The notes beneath the pieces are model-generated. The model did no database searches. It worked only from the letters and a program-made list of their open reading frames with translations, and had not been told where the DNA came from. From positions 1-63,594 of the forward strand of contig RPFO01002098.1 of assembly GCA_009746045.1 (NCBI GenBank): DNA of 63,594 nt, read 5' to 3'. A program made the translations under genes and the position numbers. Positions 12,986 to 24,240 of this stretch are shown piece by piece (position 1 is the first letter of the stretch; every line of letters starts with the position of its first letter). The stretch comes from Mesostigma viride. Lineage: Eukaryota; Streptophyta; Mesostigmatophyceae; Mesostigmatales; Mesostigmataceae.

Positions 12986-13251
12986 TGGGAGATCATGTAG
13001 CACGTATTCTAAAATTCCATCCTGTGATGGGGATCCGCCGGGGCAACTTCAGCTCAGGTATGGCTGCCAGGCTTGGCCGTCCTCCTAATAAATTCGTTCG
13101 CTTTCCACCTGAGCCGGAGCCCGCGCTGCGAACCCTTCTCTCCTATCAATGACGACGCTCGCGGCCCCGCGGCTCCGCGGCTCTGGCAGTGGGATCTGCC
13201 TAACTCCCCTTCCCGCCCATTTGCCTTTCGCAGCCCTCGGGCTGTCGGAGA
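12986..13251. other. 5' flank of the nested LINE
   Basis: Starts with a CCGTTGGGAGATCATGTAGCA fragment seen also near 10900 and 31160, then unique GC-rich sequence up to the hAT-like insertion. It may be LINE 5' sequence, but an in-frame stop at 13201 and no ATG leave it unassigned. Confidence 0.3.
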
Positions 13252-13259
13252 GAGAGCAA

Positions 13260-14748
13260 CAGTGAACAGCCATACGGCGTATAATACGCCGTATGGCGCG
13301 TATTATACGCCATACGCAAGATTTCCGTATGAAAATGGGAAAAAAAATACGCACTGCGTATTTTTTTGCGTATTTTTTTGCGTATTTTTTGCGTATTGCG
13401 TATTTTTTGCGTATTTTTTGCGTATTTTTTGCGTATGAACCTCGTTCGAAGTAGCTTCTGGCATCATTTTGGACGGCACGTGGAGCCGGAACTAGATGCA
13501 GGTGCCAAGCTGGCCGTGCATGTACGACTGTACGTGCATTGCCGGCTGCAGATTGCTGCGTGTCGGACTAGGGTCTAGGAGACGAAAGACGAGGAAATTA
13601 GGTGACGAAGTTATTTTGTCTGCCAACAAGGGCGCGCATCTGGCACCTAACATTTAATCGTAGCACAATTGACATCCAGGCACCATGGCTAGCGACGGTG
13701 ATGGTGTGGGTCTATGGAACACGATGATGATGGGGCCGACGAGATGCAGGCCGTATTCGAGACTGTCTGGACACACATCGTGAAAGAGCAGACTCTCAAC
13801 AAGAAAGGGCAGCCGACAGGTAACTACTAGCTCAGTGACGTGCACACTTTTGGATGCAAAATTCTCGGGTTCTACCATGCACCCGAGCAAGGCTAGCACC
13901 CGCCATATCATGGGCGCTACGTATGCGAAGGAGGCAAGAGTGAGCGAGTGCAAGAGGCCGCCGGAGGCATTACGTACGTCGCAGGCTGCGGGGTATTTGG
14001 TGTGACTCGCGATGCACATAAATGCCTTAATTATTTAGCCATGCAGGCTGCTGCTAGCCAGCCACCGTACCATATGTGTTAATGGTTTAGGGAAGCTGGG
14101 TCGGGTTGCTGGCATGCATGGTATCCTGCACGCTAGCCACATTGTTGGCAGCCGGTATGGATTCTTGCTTCATGTAGATCAATATTGCATGGTGGCCTAC
14201 CACGAGTAGGCGAGATGTCTGTTTCTGGCACAATGTCTTATTACTTTTGGCAAGTTGGCCGACTGACCGTGTGCTGTATTTCAGTCCTAGTATATAGCAA
14301 TTCCATGCTGCCAGAGATGACGTGGTTTTAAGTTCAACATACAGTAATGGTGGCAGCAATCTCTACTATACCTCTGCAAGTGTCATTGCGCATGCATATC
14401 TACTTGTGTTATTATCCTTTTCAGGTGTGCACTGATTGTGCATACAACTTTGTTATGGTGTGCTTTTGAGAGACTTAATAATCAAACGGGACAATGCTTG
14501 TACTTGTAAGCAGCAACGGTAATGCCAATGTCATGAGATGATGTGTCACGTATAGGCATGTGGTGCATTGCAAGAACACAAAGAAAACATGCCTGATTGG
14601 TCAGATTGTTGAGGAACCCCCCGAACCATTCAAAAAACAGCATTTTCAAGAGTCACCGTACGATTTGCGTATAATACCCCGTACGAGCGTATTATACCCA
14701 ATACCCATGGGCCCCGTACGATTGCGTATTGCGTATGCCTGTACACTG
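13260..14748. mobile_element. hAT-like non-autonomous DNA transposon, 1489 bp
   Basis: The ends are CAGTGAACAGCCATACG (13260-13276) and, inverted, CAGTGTACAGGCATACG (14732-14748), 15 of 17 matching. The element is flanked by the perfect 8-bp duplication GAGAGCAA at 13252-13259 and 14749-14756. CAGTG ends plus 8-bp duplications are the hAT signature. Subterminal sequence is rich in GCGTA repeats: a near-palindrome around 13271-13295, TTTTTTGCGTA repeats at 13355-13436, and GCGTATTATAC motifs at 14666-14700. No transposase is visible inside. After removal, the flanks join as one LINE-side sequence. Confidence 0.88.
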
Positions 14749-14756
14749 GAGAGCAA

Positions 14757-16593
14757 CGGGTTGGCAGTGAGCCAGGTTCGCCCCGCCTCGCGCGGCCGCC
14801 TCCGAAACCTCCTCAGACTGCACGCATTTCTTACGCGTGCAGACGCAGACTCATTCTACCTGGCCACCCGAGCCAACCGGCGTCGGCGTCGCCTCGACGC
14901 GTTGGCAGGAAGAATCGAAACGGTGATTGAAAGCATAAGTCCCCAACCCGCCCCCCTTACCCCACCACCTCCACCCCCACCCCCATCACCACCCTGCTCC
15001 ATCTCCGCCCCCACCCCCGCCTGCACCCCCCTTTTCGGTCAACGCCCGCCCTTGGTCATCGCCACCTTCAACGCCCGCACGCTCCAGCCCGACGCTGACC
15101 GCTGTCACTGCCTGCGCAGTGACAACTGTCAGTGCCATCGAGTCTCCAATCTTATTGGTTTCTGCATCGACAATAATATCGCCATCCTGGGAATACAAGA
15201 ACACAGGCGCACTACATCGGCCCGCGGATCAACTGCCCTTGCTGCTGACGACATCGACGGCTGGCGGTTCTACTACGGAGGTGGCGACGGCACCGGGAAC
15301 GGGGGCGTCGGTCTCCTCTGCTCCCCGGCCGCTCGCCGTATACGCCACATGGGCGAACCCCAGCTGGTCAACGCTCGGCTTCTTGTGGCCACTTTTCATT
15401 CGATGGAGGGCCACTCCACCTACGCCCTGACGGTGGGCGTTGGTTACGCACCCCACTCCGGCCACCCAGAACAAGACCGCAAGGACTTCTTTGCAGCGCT
15501 GGAGAACCTGGCGAACGGCATCCCTGGTCGCAACTACCTCGCTCTGCTGCTGGACGCCAACGCCACGCTACCACTGGTACTGGCGGATGTCAGCACGCCC
15601 CCAACGGTACGGTCTCCAATGCCAACACTGAACTTTATGCTGATTTGCTTACGACATGCGATTTGGTCACTGCCAACACCCGCTTTCCACATAGTCCAGA
15701 TGCTTTGGTCACACACACCTCGCCAACTGGCACTGAACGCTGCATTGACTATGTTGTAATGCGCAAGCGTCATCAAGGATCTGTACTAGCTGCTCGCTCG
15801 CATGTGATCCCCCTGGTGCGCTCCGATCATCGCATCGTCACCGCCCGCATCCGCCTGCGATTCCCCTCGCCCTTTCGTAAGCACGTGGCACCACCTGATT
15901 TGCGCACACTTCAGTTGCTTGAGAAATCTGACGACGCTCTGGAGGACTTCCCTGAAAAACGCGCCCACAATTAGTGCGCGGCAGAGGCGTTCGTCGACGC
16001 GCTGGACATCCCGGCCAGCCACGCCCAGCTGTTCGCTGCCGGCCCGGCATCGGCCCTTCGGCACCTCGCTGACAAGCTGCCCGCGGCCGGGGCCCTGCTG
16101 CCCCCCCGCCGCCCGGCCGCCCCGCTTCACCAGCCTGCACCGGCTCCCCGCCGTCATCCAGGCCCGGCATGCAAGCCCTGCGCGACAACAGCGACCCCGC
16201 CCGCTACGCCCGCCTCAAAGCCGATTACCACTCGGCCATCCGGCAGGCGACCAAGGAGCTGGAGGACCTTCATGTCCGCGAGTACTTCGCCCACCTCAAG
16301 GACCAGCACGGCAAGTACGCCTGGACCCGCCTGCGTCACGCCCAACGGCCCGCCGGCGGACGCTCTCTGCTGGCTCACCGCAGCAGCAGCTCGACCATGC
16401 AGTGGTATTCCTCCCAGCCCCGGCTGCTCGGCGCCCCCCCGCCGCCTCCGCCGCTTGGCCCTCTGCATGGCGGCCGCACGCCTGGCATGCAGTAGCGCCT
16501 GCGGACGTTTCTGCGCCGCCCACGCCGCCCGCCGCTGAGCAGGACTACACGTACCCAGCCCTGACGGAACCCCTGGCCGACCCAGTTGAGTAA
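14757..16593 (+). pseudogene. LINE ORF2, AP-endonuclease part (frameshifted)
   Basis: A proline-rich leader (PPPPPPPPSPPC near 14950) precedes an apurinic-type endonuclease: LVIATFNARTL, NIAILGIQEHRR, GGVGLLCSPAARR, LLLDANATLP. After a frame change near 15635 come ERCIDYVVMRKRH and VRSDHRIVTARIRLR (15645-15974). These match the N, E, D and SDH blocks of LINE endonucleases that nick target DNA. A stop at 15972-15974 and further frame changes (16169-16495) show it is dead, or carries sequencing indels. The reverse transcriptase resumes at 21424 after a copia-like insertion. Confidence 0.85.
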
Positions 16594-16947
16594 CTCTAGA
16601 GCCCTAGGATCTGGCTCTAAGTTCCCCATGTCCGTCCGCACGCCTTCCGCTAGCGTCCGCTAAGCCGCCGGCTATAATCCGGCGGTCCGATGCGGTCGAC
16701 CGGTCTAAGGGCGGCGCCTAGGGCCGGCGCCACCTAGGCCCCAGTCCGGGGCCTTATCCGGGTCGGTACGGTCAGCTAGCTTGTCCCACGGTTACGGCTA
16801 ACCGGATAGGGTTTGCTGGCTAAGACATAAACCAGTGGTGGGCCAGCTCCGACAGCAGTTCTCTGTGTTCACCTTATCCCAAGCTCAACGTGACCGACCG
16901 CCATAGCTGAGCCGGTCGGGCTTTAACTTGTATTCATAAAAATCCCG
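16594..16947 (+). other. Leader or possible 5' LTR of the copia-like element
   Basis: 354 bp without a gene, rich in short inverted pairs (GGCGGCGCCTAGGGCCGGCG). It lies directly upstream of the gag ATG (16948). I see no second copy in the window, so an LTR cannot be proven. Confidence 0.35.
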
Positions 16948-18978
16948 ATGGCTTCCGGTACACGGAGCCGCACGGGCGAACACACAGATACGCCAAGTGG
17001 CGAGGCCGCAGGGTCCGTCCTGCCACGCTTTAGTGCGGACGAGGCCACGAGGTTGATGCAAACCCTCGTGGCGCAACCTGAACTGGCCAAGCAGTTCAAG
17101 CATCTGATGCTTGCTGCTGACGATGCACTAAATCGCGGCCCTCTCAAGCAAACGGAGGTGCCCGCTGATCTACCGGCCGACTATACGGCGGACGACGCAG
17201 CAGATTTTCTAGCTGCTCTCAAGCGTCTGCGCGATGGACGCGCAGACAAAGATTCGGAGCTGATTGGCAAGTTCCGTGCAGTATTCTGCAGTACAACAAA
17301 GCACCCAAACATTGCCAATCTAGTTCGCATTGCGGACGACAACAAACAAACCTGGGAAGTTTTTTACAACGGTCTAGATGCCCACTTGTCGCGGTCTAAG
17401 GAAGAGGCCGACGAGCAAGCCTTCAACGACTTCGAGGGCTATGCAGTTAATAAGGCAAATTTGCCCGGGGCTGCACGTGATTTCCAGGTCTTCGTGCACA
17501 AGCACAAGCTGCTAGATACTCTCAAGCCCATTTTCCTGTGCAATCGATTTCTCAAGAAATGCGACCTGTCGTCGGATGTGCATCTGACCATAGCGACGGA
17601 ACTCAAAAAGAAGAGTGCCGTCAGTTTCGACGAGGGCATGCTGTATTTGATCTCATGCTTCAAGAGTGCGCAGTCCAAGCCGGCTGCCTCGGCTGCTCTG
17701 CCATCCCTGCGCAAGGTGGATACCGGCGCGTCTTCTTCTTCAGGCGCAGAGGCTCCAATTACGCGGTCGGAGCTTACGGCCATCCTGAAAAAGGTCGTCG
17801 GCCACGGCAACAACGGGGGCCAGCGAGGGCGCAAGCGCGGGCATGGTGGCGACGCCAAGCAGGGTGATAATCCCCCGGCCAAGCGGCAGCAGGGGGCGTC
17901 TACTGACCGCAAGCAACGCTGTGAGCGCTGCTTCGGACGTCGCCATGTCCGGGATGACTGCCGAGTTCGCCCGGACCTGGAGCTCGAGGACAACCTTTGC
18001 CGCAAGTGCCACGACGTTCTGCGTGGTCACAGCGTGGAGGCGTGCAAGGCCAAGCGCATCGTCGTCCACGGCACACGCGAGGAGTGGGCAGAGCGACGGG
18101 CAGCACGAAAGTCAGGTGAGAGCACGCTCGATACCCCTTCTTTTGCTCAATGCGTCACGCTGAACCGGGCCGTCGTAGAGCCTGACGTCGTTCCTAAAAG
18201 CAACGTGACTGCATCCTCTGTCTCATTCCGTGATGTGCTCACGCAATCCGTTGATGCTGCTCTGGCTCTGTCGCGCCAGGATCACGTGCTTCCTGAGCAC
18301 GGGTCTACAATGCGTGACCTAAGCAATGTGGTGTCTTCTAGGTCGGGTGTGTACAACGCCGAGCGACCAAGCACTACTGCAGCACCCCAGCTAGATACTG
18401 GGGCGGTTGGGCCTATGAGGAATGTTGTGACAGTGCAAGAGAATGCTGGGCGGGCAGATGTTCTCGGTACACACCACCCTAGTGTGGATCTTCACATTGG
18501 CAAGGTGCTCACACGGGCGGCCTTTCGTGCAGCCTCTGAAGCTGCCCAGTTAGCCAATGTCACTACCCCAGTAGTCACCCCACCTGTTGAGAATCCTGAC
18601 AATGCCACTGCACCTCAGGCTGTCACCCTGAAACTGTTAGCATACCAGATGCACCGTGCATACGGGCATGAGGCCCAAGCCGAGGTAGAGGGGGCACACA
18701 TGTTGGGGGCACCTTTATACAACGAGCTGAAGAATGTGCGTGCTCAGTGTCCTGCCTGCATCAAGATCAGGAAGAAGTCGCGTAGGCGGCATGCCAAGAC
18801 TCCACCCTTGGAGCGAGGGTACCTTGTGGGGGATGTCATGCACATGGAAGGGGGGGACACCTATTTCATAGTCAAGGATAGGTTCAGCAAGGTCACCTAC
18901 ATTGAGCCGCTGCCCCACATGTTGAGGCTGACCTGCACAGGGCTATCAAGATCAGCCTGGCTTTCTTTCATCCCGTAG
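16948..18978 (+). CDS. Copia-like Gag with zinc knuckles fused to integrase N-terminus
   Basis: 676 codons. Residues 1-250 are helical, Gag-like. A basic linker (RGRKRGHGG) precedes a Cys/His pair at about 320-375 (CERCFGRRHVRDDC; CRKCHDVLRGHSVEAC) likely to bind RNA. The end is a retroviral-type integrase start: HRAYGH and CPAC form the zinc site, then GDVMHMEGGDTYFIVKDRFS carries the first catalytic Asp. The frame then runs off into a short tail. The +1 frame around 18925 continues the integrase, so a one-base indel separates this from the next frame. There is no protease between knuckles and integrase, where copia elements normally have it. Confidence 0.8.
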   Translation: MASGTRSRTGEHTDTPSGEAAGSVLPRFSADEATRLMQTLVAQPELAKQFKHLMLAADDALNRGPLKQTEVPADLPADYTADDAADFLAALKRLRDGRADKDSELIGKFRAVFCSTTKHPNIANLVRIADDNKQTWEVFYNGLDAHLSRSKEEADEQAFNDFEGYAVNKANLPGAARDFQVFVHKHKLLDTLKPIFLCNRFLKKCDLSSDVHLTIATELKKKSAVSFDEGMLYLISCFKSAQSKPAASAALPSLRKVDTGASSSSGAEAPITRSELTAILKKVVGHGNNGGQRGRKRGHGGDAKQGDNPPAKRQQGASTDRKQRCERCFGRRHVRDDCRVRPDLELEDNLCRKCHDVLRGHSVEACKAKRIVVHGTREEWAERRAARKSGESTLDTPSFAQCVTLNRAVVEPDVVPKSNVTASSVSFRDVLTQSVDAALALSRQDHVLPEHGSTMRDLSNVVSSRSGVYNAERPSTTAAPQLDTGAVGPMRNVVTVQENAGRADVLGTHHPSVDLHIGKVLTRAAFRAASEAAQLANVTTPVVTPPVENPDNATAPQAVTLKLLAYQMHRAYGHEAQAEVEGAHMLGAPLYNELKNVRAQCPACIKIRKKSRRRHAKTPPLERGYLVGDVMHMEGGDTYFIVKDRFSKVTYIEPLPHMLRLTCTGLSRSAWLSFIP

Positions 18979-19730
18979 TGGAGCTCATGCTAGACCAGCA
19001 GTTCCGCTGTGTGCAAGGTTTGCCGGGGATGGAGGCCGTGGTCATCGTGGGGCGTGAGGATCACGGCAATATGGGCATGATAGATCGCACTGTAAGCTAT
19101 GTCAAGACTGTGGCAGCCAAGCGACAGGATAACCCACATGGCAAATCCTACGCGGTCAAGACGGCGTGGTGCAAGGAGCTCATGCATGTGTGCAACCATA
19201 GGCACGTGCTTGATGTCAAGGGCTTTGGGCTAGTCACGCCTCGGGGGCTGTCAGCGGGCACCTACTCACCCGAGGTAGTAGAGGCATACCAACAGCATCT
19301 ACAGGATACCGCCGCCAAGCTGCGGCTCAAGGATGCCACGCTGCCTGATTTGTCTAGCGCTTTTGAGGTCGGGCAGTTGGTCATGTTCCACAAGGAGAGC
19401 TCGCCCAGCGGCAAACGGGGCACCATGCAGGGGCCTGGGGCCATCACAAAGTTAGACTGGCCGCTGCGGGTCATAGACATAGAGTGGAATGATCGGGTGT
19501 ATAGGGTACCATGGGCATCGGTGGCAGGCTATAAGCAAGGGGATAGCATGGAGAGTGAGCTGGCAGCCAACAGGGCACTGGGGTGGGTAGTGAAGGATAA
19601 TGCGCCTGTCGTAGCATCTGAGGTGGTACCCCACGGGTCGCTCCCAGGGGCAGACACAGCTACACCCCCCCCTCCCCTGGGCCCCAATATGACCCCGTGG
19701 ATGGGTGGGATGAGGATGGGGTGGGTTTGA
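18978..19730 (+). pseudogene. Integrase C-terminal part of the copia-like element
   Basis: Continues the integrase core after a frame change: HPVVELMLDQQFRC just upstream and in this frame, then GREDHGNMGMIDRTVSY. The latter sits where copia integrases have the block with the catalytic Glu; here Asp seems to stand in its place. FEVGQLVMFHKES to VYRVPWASVAGY resembles an integrase C-terminal beta-domain. No ATG suits translation on its own; the frame begins at a GTG. The end overlaps the next frame by 34 nt. Confidence 0.65.
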
Positions 19731-21433
19731 CGGGACCTAGTGCACGTAGTGACTCACCTCCTGTGCTAGCCACGGATAATGTGGGAGGCCCGCCTAGCGT
19801 GGCCTCGCCGGAGGGTCAGGGTCCTGCCCATGCGCCTCGCCCACCTAGGGACCTGGCTTCAACGGTCACGGCCTTGTGGCGTGCTCAGGCGCTTAAAGCG
19901 AAAGCTGCATCAGGGGTGGCTCAGGTCAAAACTCTCTCACAGGGGGTCAGGCCGGTTAAGTCAGCCTTGTTTCCTACGTGTAGACCGTGGCAGCTGGTGG
20001 CTGTGGACACGCAAGCATCCGTGTCTATTATCTCTCGTCGGGCAGCCACCCTGTATCCAGTGCTAGAGTCGCCGTACAAATCGGTGACCGACTTTGCAGG
20101 CACTTCGGCATATCAAGTTACCGGGATGGTGGTGCTGCCGGTGTTGGGCATTGACACGCCGTTTCACGTCGTGGATGGCTACGAGGATGTGGCCTTGCTG
20201 GGCGAACCTTTCGTATCATACCCGGGGTTCTCAGTGTCCGCTGACTTGCTGTCAGTCGCGGGGGTGGGCAGCATCCCGCTTCGCGAGTACCACGCTCCAT
20301 TGGGGGTGGTGGTCGGGCAGCCCGGCGTCGTGCGGCGCTTACCGATGGCGGCGTTTTCCACACCGCCGCTCGTCCAGTCCATCATTCAGCCTCAGGATTG
20401 GCACCCGCGCAGCTTCGGCCTCCACTCACACTCACTGGCGGCGGATAGCCCTGTGACGTGGGAGCAACTTGTCCTGGACTGTCAAGATCCTCTCAAGTTT
20501 GCTTTGTGGCGCGACGCGTTCATTCGAGCCAAGGAGCAGTGGCGAGAGCGCGAGGTCTACCGAGGATTGGAGAGTGTGCCAGCCGGGGCCACGCGGTTGC
20601 GGTTGAAGTTCGTGCTCACCTACAAGCCGGACGAGACCAACTCTTCGGTGGTGTTCCGGGTTAGGCCCGTGGTCACGGAGACGAAGGGGTCCTCCCCGCT
20701 GGACGCCAAGGATCTTTATACCCCTGGGCTCAACCATGTTTCGCATCGGCTACTGACGGTCATCTACTTGGGCAAGCGGAACGCGGGCAAGGACTACGGG
20801 ATGTGGTGCGGTGACTTTCAGCGGGCATTCCTCCACAGCGACGCTGGGGTCGCGCAGCAAACATGGCAAGGCACCCGCTACGTGGTGAAGGTCCCGGTGG
20901 TCTGGCAGGATGGCACCATTGGCAGCGAGTATATCGAGCTGTTGACAGGGGTGGAGGGGCTGCAGAGCTCTCCCATCATCTTCCGCATTTCCGCGGAGGA
21001 GGTCTTGCAGAGCTTAGGGGCCACGTACCATCGCGCGGATCCTAACTTCTTTGTGGTCCCCACCGGCGTCCCTGGCGAGCCAGCCCTCTTCGTGTGGCAT
21101 GGCGATGACTTCAAGCTGGTGGCACCTCGCACATTTGCTACCCAGTTTCTTGCTGCAGTGGCGGCTAAGTTTCCCCTGGGCAGGGCGGTGGATCATGAGG
21201 AGGGTAAACCCGTGGTGTTTTGCGGCGTGCAGTCTACGTTGCAGCGGGATTCGCGTTCTGGCGAATGGGTCATGCACATGCAGGATAGCCGCAACTATGT
21301 GGTTGACCTGCTGGCCGACCTCCCGTCCCCGCTGTTGGCGACCCATGGGCCCTCGGTTAAGGGCAAGCTCGGGTGGTTGGCGGACACGGTGGCACCTGAT
21401 TTGGCAGTGCTCGCTCGCCTGCATGCCCGATGA
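19697..21433 (+). CDS. Copia-like aspartic protease plus reverse transcriptase (no RNase H)
   Basis: 578 codons. Residues 100-180 look like a retroviral-type protease: VAVDTQASVSIIS (Asp104; DTQA replaces the usual D-T/S-G) and ALLGEPFV. Residues 250-570 are a copia-type reverse transcriptase: RPVVTETKG, MWCGDFQRAFLHSDA (motif A Asp), GVEGLQSS, LFVWHGDDFKLV (GDD at the YVDD position) and KGKLGWLADTVAPDLA at the start of the tether. The protease lies after the integrase, so domain order is Gag-IN-PR-RT, unlike Ty1/copia or Ty3/gypsy. The protein ends where RNase H should begin. Confidence 0.75.
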   Translation: MDGWDEDGVGLTGPSARSDSPPVLATDNVGGPPSVASPEGQGPAHAPRPPRDLASTVTALWRAQALKAKAASGVAQVKTLSQGVRPVKSALFPTCRPWQLVAVDTQASVSIISRRAATLYPVLESPYKSVTDFAGTSAYQVTGMVVLPVLGIDTPFHVVDGYEDVALLGEPFVSYPGFSVSADLLSVAGVGSIPLREYHAPLGVVVGQPGVVRRLPMAAFSTPPLVQSIIQPQDWHPRSFGLHSHSLAADSPVTWEQLVLDCQDPLKFALWRDAFIRAKEQWREREVYRGLESVPAGATRLRLKFVLTYKPDETNSSVVFRVRPVVTETKGSSPLDAKDLYTPGLNHVSHRLLTVIYLGKRNAGKDYGMWCGDFQRAFLHSDAGVAQQTWQGTRYVVKVPVVWQDGTIGSEYIELLTGVEGLQSSPIIFRISAEEVLQSLGATYHRADPNFFVVPTGVPGEPALFVWHGDDFKLVAPRTFATQFLAAVAAKFPLGRAVDHEEGKPVVFCGVQSTLQRDSRSGEWVMHMQDSRNYVVDLLADLPSPLLATHGPSVKGKLGWLADTVAPDLAVLARLHAR

Positions 21434-22083
21434 TGTGCTGGAAGGACTAGGGTCCATTCATGTTCGGCGGCAGCTGGCCATGACGCCCGGCATTGTGCTT
21501 CGTGCTTTAACTGACCCCAACCAGCTCCCGCCGTTCACTGAGCTCGAGCTGAGCACCGCCGCCAAGCAACTCCGCTTCTATGCCGCCGTTGGACCTGACC
21601 AGCTCCCAGCCCCGGTGATTAAGCTGACGGCGCTCACGGGGTTCCTGCTTGACGTCTGCAACCGGATCCTGCTTGCCGACGCGCCGCCGATTCCTGAGTG
21701 GCAGCACAGCGCTACCGTATTATGCTGTACAAAAACAAAGGTTCCCCTGACGACCCCGCCAACTACAGAGAAGTCTGCATCCAGAGCGCCGCACTCAAGT
21801 TGGTCATGCGCATGATCCTCAACCGCCTTCGTTCTGCTCTCGACTGTCACCTTGGGGAAAGTAAAATGGGCTTCCGTCCTGGGCGCAACACCGTCATGGC
21901 CATCTTCGTCGCGCGTCGCCTCTTCGAGGAAATCGCTCTCCTGCAACCTGGTGAGTCTCCCGCGGTCCCGCCATCCTGATCTTCGTCGACTTCATCAAGG
22001 CTTTTGATTCTGTCCTCTGGGACGCTCTATGGGCTGTACTTGCTCGCGATCGCATCCCCACTCCCCTGATTACCGCGTCATCC
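21424..22083 (+). pseudogene. LINE reverse transcriptase, fingers and motif A
   Basis: After the copia junction the LINE reads LRALTDPNQLPPFTELEL, AAVGPDQLPAPVIKL and, in a second frame (from about 21715), LYKNKGSPDDPANYREVCIQ and KMGFRPGRNTVMAIF. A third frame (from 21973) gives LIFVDFIKAFDSVLWDAL, the motif A Asp. Three frames are needed for 650 bp, so it is a pseudogene or carries indels. It is interrupted after RTLY by an insertion with an 11-bp duplication and continues at 27437. Confidence 0.85.
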
Positions 22084-23189
22084 GCACGCTGTATTAATTA
22101 ATTAATTAATTAAACTCGTGCTCCCGTTGGGGAGTCACGGAGCACCGAAGTGCTTTTAATCCCTGTGTGTGCACTACAGGAGAAAGGGCAGAGACCCCCA
22201 GTCTCCTTCATGCCAAAGGCATGCCACAGCCGCAATCGGGCGCGTTAGCTAAACGGACACGCTAACGATCCGGCAAACTGTGGGTGCAATACAGGGGTCA
22301 CACGCAGTATCGCAACAAGAATCGCAACTCAAAAAAAAAATTTTTATCATCCACTTCGATTAAGGGCAGGTATGGGCACACCATGGCACCTTCACTTTTC
22401 AAAAGTGATGTTTGGATGAAAAATGGGAGCGTGCTCGAGTATCGCAACACCTAGTTCCGCAACTGAAAACCCACCAATTCTAGAGTTCCGCAATGCAACA
22501 GAATCGCAACAAACCTGGCAAGTATACCAAAAGTACGCCGTACACGTGCGCCGGAAGGAATAAATTGTCGCCAGTCGGCGTGCAGGATCCGATATGTACT
22601 TGCAATAGTTACCGCCGTTGACGATTGATTGGCCGCGCGGTGTTCAGTTCAGTTCAGTGGGATTCATCGCGCAGAAGTCAGTGCAATAATGAACAAAAAC
22701 ATAAGTGTGCCGCCTCTTCATTGAATAATCAACGACCTATAATTAGTCTACAACCACTAACTTTTCGTTATCAAACAGTTCCCTAATCATCACGCGCGTC
22801 ATCGTCTCGTCATTGCGCGTCATTACCCCGTCATTGTCCCGCCGACATTACACAGCTATGGTCTTGAGGTATAGTCGGCGCCGTGGCATGTTAAACAAAC
22901 TGCGTTGTTTCATTCACAGTGTGGTTTCATTATGTCGCTCTTTCGAACGGGGATGCATTAGGCAACAATACTGGACAGATTCTGAAAGAGGGTGTGTTTG
23001 TGAAGTGGGGATGGCAGCGGCCCAGCATTTGCTGGCCGTGCGGGTGCAACTTTGAGGCGACTACATATATCGCCCTGAACCGTCTTTGTTAAAGCGGTGA
23101 GACAGTCCAGTGTTACAGTCCGGCCGCAGGCCGGGCAAGGGAAATGCTGTGTTCACCCTGATGCTGCGGGCCGAGGATGGGTGGCTGCA

Positions 23190-23955
23190 TGGAAACGTGA
23201 ATGCTTGCATCGAATGGATGGCGGTGTCTGCATGCATGGATTGCACGTGAATGTTCGCAGGATGGGTGGTAATTGCATGGATGCTCGCAGGATGGGTGCT
23301 AATTACACGAATCGATATTGCATTAATGCTTGCAGGGATGGATGGTGTTTGCATGCGTGGATACGTGAATGCTTGCAGGGATGGATGGTGTTTGCATGCA
23401 TGGATACGTGAATGCTTGCAGGGATGGGTGGTGTTTGCATGCATGGATACGTAAATGCTTGCAGGGATGGATGGTGTTTGCATGCATGAATGTGTGAATG
23501 CTTGCATGGGTGGATGGTGTTTGCATGCATGGATGGGTGGTGTTTGCATGCATGGATACCTGAAAGCTTGGGGTGGATGGTGTTTGCATGCATGGATACG
23601 TGAATGCTTGCATGGGTGGATGGTGTTTGCATGCATGGATGCGTGAATGCTTGCACGGATGGGTGGTGTTTGCATGCATGGATACGTGAATGCTTGCCTG
23701 GGTGGATGGTGTTTGCATGCATGGATACGTGAATGCTTGCACGGATGGGTGGTGTTTGCATGCATGGATACGTGAATGCTAGCATGGATGGATGGTGTTT
23801 GCATGCATGAATGTGTGAATGCTTGGGGTGGATGGTGTTTGCATGCATGGATACGTGAATGCTTGCGTGGATGGATGGTGTTTGCATGCATGGATGCGTG
23901 AATGCTTGCAGGGATGGAAGTGATTGCATGCATGGATACGCGAATGCATGCATGA
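23190..23955. repeat. ~45-bp minisatellite inside the TA transposon
   Basis: Imperfect units of GGATGGTGTTTGCATGCATG followed by GATACGTGAATGCTTGCA, about 17 copies. The minus strand reads endless ...HACKHHP... peptide in several frames; these are not genes. Confidence 0.95.
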
Positions 23956-24029
23956 ATGCGACCGAGGACAGTGTAAGCACCTTTTAGGGATTAATATAGT
24001 GGTGAATATGGGCAGGCCCCCTGACCCAT

Positions 24030-24240
24030 GTGAGTTATACATGTATTCAAGGAGACAACGATTCCAGTCCATGGCAGGATATATAAAGGATACCAACCCC
24101 AAGTCGGTGGGGGTATGCATGTGACCCAATTCAGTACAAGTGTAATAACAGTGATTCGGGCCGTGGTGTCAGCAACCCTGTCACTCAAGGTTACATTATA
24201 GATACTCATTCCATCTCCGCCTCCACATCATTGAGGATGT
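24030..24240 (+). mobile_element. LINE 3'-tail fragment inside the TA transposon
   Basis: GTGATTCGGGCCGTGGTGTC and the sequence just before it (CCCCAAGTCGGTGGGGGTATG) match the end of the nested LINE at 28500-28600 (GCGATTCGGGCCGCGGTGCC). It is a 5'-truncated LINE end of about 200 bp. From 24240 to 25677 I see no gene. Confidence 0.6.

Larger units (their letters stand above)
16600..21433 (+). mobile_element. Copia-like retroelement, 3'-truncated, inside the LINE
   Basis: Contains an untranslated leader or possible 5' LTR (about 16600-16947), a gag-integrase frame, an integrase continuation, and a protease-reverse transcriptase frame. No RNase H and no 3' LTR are present: the coding stops at 21433, where LINE sequence resumes. 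No primer-binding site or duplication could be identified, so the 5' boundary is approximate and the insertion mechanism is uncertain. Confidence 0.75.

Noticed and set aside
23061-23980. 290- and 225-codon frames of HACKHHP-type repeats
   Set aside because: Minisatellite translation inside a transposon; several frames are open at once and no unique domain is present.
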